Origin: Campylorhamphus procurvoides
Taxonomy: Eukaryota; Chordata; Aves; Passeriformes; Dendrocolaptidae
NCBI GenBank assembly: GCA_013396655.1
Contig: WBMV01008396.1
Span: 1,411,150 to 1,475,149, forward strand
Direction: 5' to 3'
Length of the DNA: 64,000 nucleotides
A program made the translations under genes and the position numbers. Positions within the stretch are counted from its first letter, which is position 1; every line of letters begins with the position of its first letter. The notes beneath the pieces are model-generated. The model was not told the DNA's origin. It saw only the letters and a program-made list of their open reading frames with translations, and searched no databases. Below, in pieces: positions 63,049 through 64,000 of the stretch.

Positions 63049-64000
63049 GGAATGTGTGTATTTGAGGATAATGCAGAAGCAGTGGTTCTCATTTTTGTAT
63101 TTCTTCTTATCTTATAATCTTCATTTAAATTCACACAAACCAAGGATGCAGTCCTATTTAACATCTTTCTACCTCATAATCCAGCTCTAAACCAGGCAAA
63201 CCAACTGGACTGGAGCATCAGTGTAGGTGTTGTGAAAGGAAAAAGGGAAGCTGCATGGGAAAATGTACATCTTTGAGTGGAGAGTGATGGATCAGTGGGA
63301 GATCTGTGTGCACGAGGTGCATTTACTGGGATAAAGGTTGTTCAGCTCACCACTGATATCATACTTATTCATCAGGAACACCTGCATCATATTCTGCAGA
63401 TTAATTTGGTCATCATGACCTTCCCCTATTTTACCTGCTGTATATCAAAGAGACATTTCTTTGCATTTCAGAGTCCAAGGCCAAGTACAGCAGTTAAAAG
63501 GAAGTCAAGGCAGGACATTTTGAAGATGTTTGGGAAGGATTAGATAGCTATACTTATACTGCACAAGCATAGAAAGGCAAAACATGAGATTGCCATGTTG
63601 TCTGCAAAACCATGGAGCCCCAGAAGAGCAGAGACCTTCAAAGCAATGAATGATGAGGAAAAGGATCCTAAAGACAACAAATATGTTTGGTGTTGCTGTT
63701 TATAGTTGCTATTAACTGCACTGATAGCCTGCACAAACAAATAGACACTGAAAATTAAGCAGTTTCTGTTTATTGCACATTTTGACTGGCAGCTTTTCTG
63801 CTGAACACACAAAGAAACTTACCTATTGCCCAAAGACCTGGCTCCCAGCAAAAGCACAAAAGCCTACTTGGAATGCTTTGAAGGTTTTCATAGAAAGAGG
63901 GAAATTGAAATTAGAGCTCATCTCTGAACAGCCTTCTCCCAAAGTCTCAGACTTCTGGTTCCTTCCGGGACCATTGCACATCAGAAGTATCTTTCCTTGG
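63049..64000. other. Intergenic DNA at the window end, no gene seen
   Basis: Two short open frames (63277-63543 + and 63540-63812 -) abut each other. The + frame begins with GTG and neither resembles a known protein. Confidence 0.5.

Noticed and set aside
1..64000. Bacterial or viral defence system, CRISPR array, operon or integron
   Set aside because: No regularly spaced repeats, no clustered long coding frames and no ribosome-binding-site pattern; the repeats and split exons are those of a vertebrate nuclear genome.

Overview
The window looks like a gene-poor, AT-rich stretch of a bird nuclear genome. Nine fragments of the CR1 LINE, the dominant avian retrotransposon, can be recognised in both orientations. 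Three or four endogenous-retrovirus LTR relics resemble families common in birds. No mammalian-type SINE or L1 is seen. There is no bacterial-style gene organisation: the open frames are short, mostly fall inside repeats or pyrimidine-rich DNA, and none is a convincing intact gene.

The one recognisable gene is broken. Between 4889 and 8994 on the + strand lie three exon remnants whose translations follow the second half of a melanin-concentrating hormone receptor of the MCHR2 type, from the DRY-motif intron through TM4, TM5, TM6, TM7 and the C-terminal tail ending in ...NTLKSSF. Splice sites and codon phases still fit together (4889-5085, 7473-7592, 8664-8994). The frames carry two premature stops and at least three frameshifts, so this is a unitary pseudogene. 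A CR1 element sits in its first visible intron. The upstream exons (N-terminus to TM3) were not found with confidence; a very degraded candidate lies near 3950-4056.

The rest is intergenic DNA. CR1 pieces occur at 5414-5875, 21039-21146, 22105-22495, 29999-30084, 34287-34579, 48701-48823, 54417-54495, 60337-60400 and 62400-63048. LTR relics occur at 46815-47225 (promoter and poly(A) architecture only), 49529-50660 (ERVL-like), 52741-53047 (a solo LTR with TG...CA ends and a perfect 6-bp target duplication) and 59375-59602 (internally deleted). Smaller structures include a 51-bp tandem duplication at 19363-19464, a perfect 14-bp-arm hairpin at 15567-15604, a triple 15-bp AT-rich repeat at 26491-26535, and a pyrimidine-rich tract at 43545-43800.

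Two assembly blemishes matter to a reader: a 17-N gap within poly-A at 42560-42576, and a single N at 50277 separating two identical 237-bp copies, almost certainly a false duplication.

I found no tRNA, rRNA, CRISPR, operon or novel multi-gene system. The most biologically interesting point is the decayed MCH receptor.
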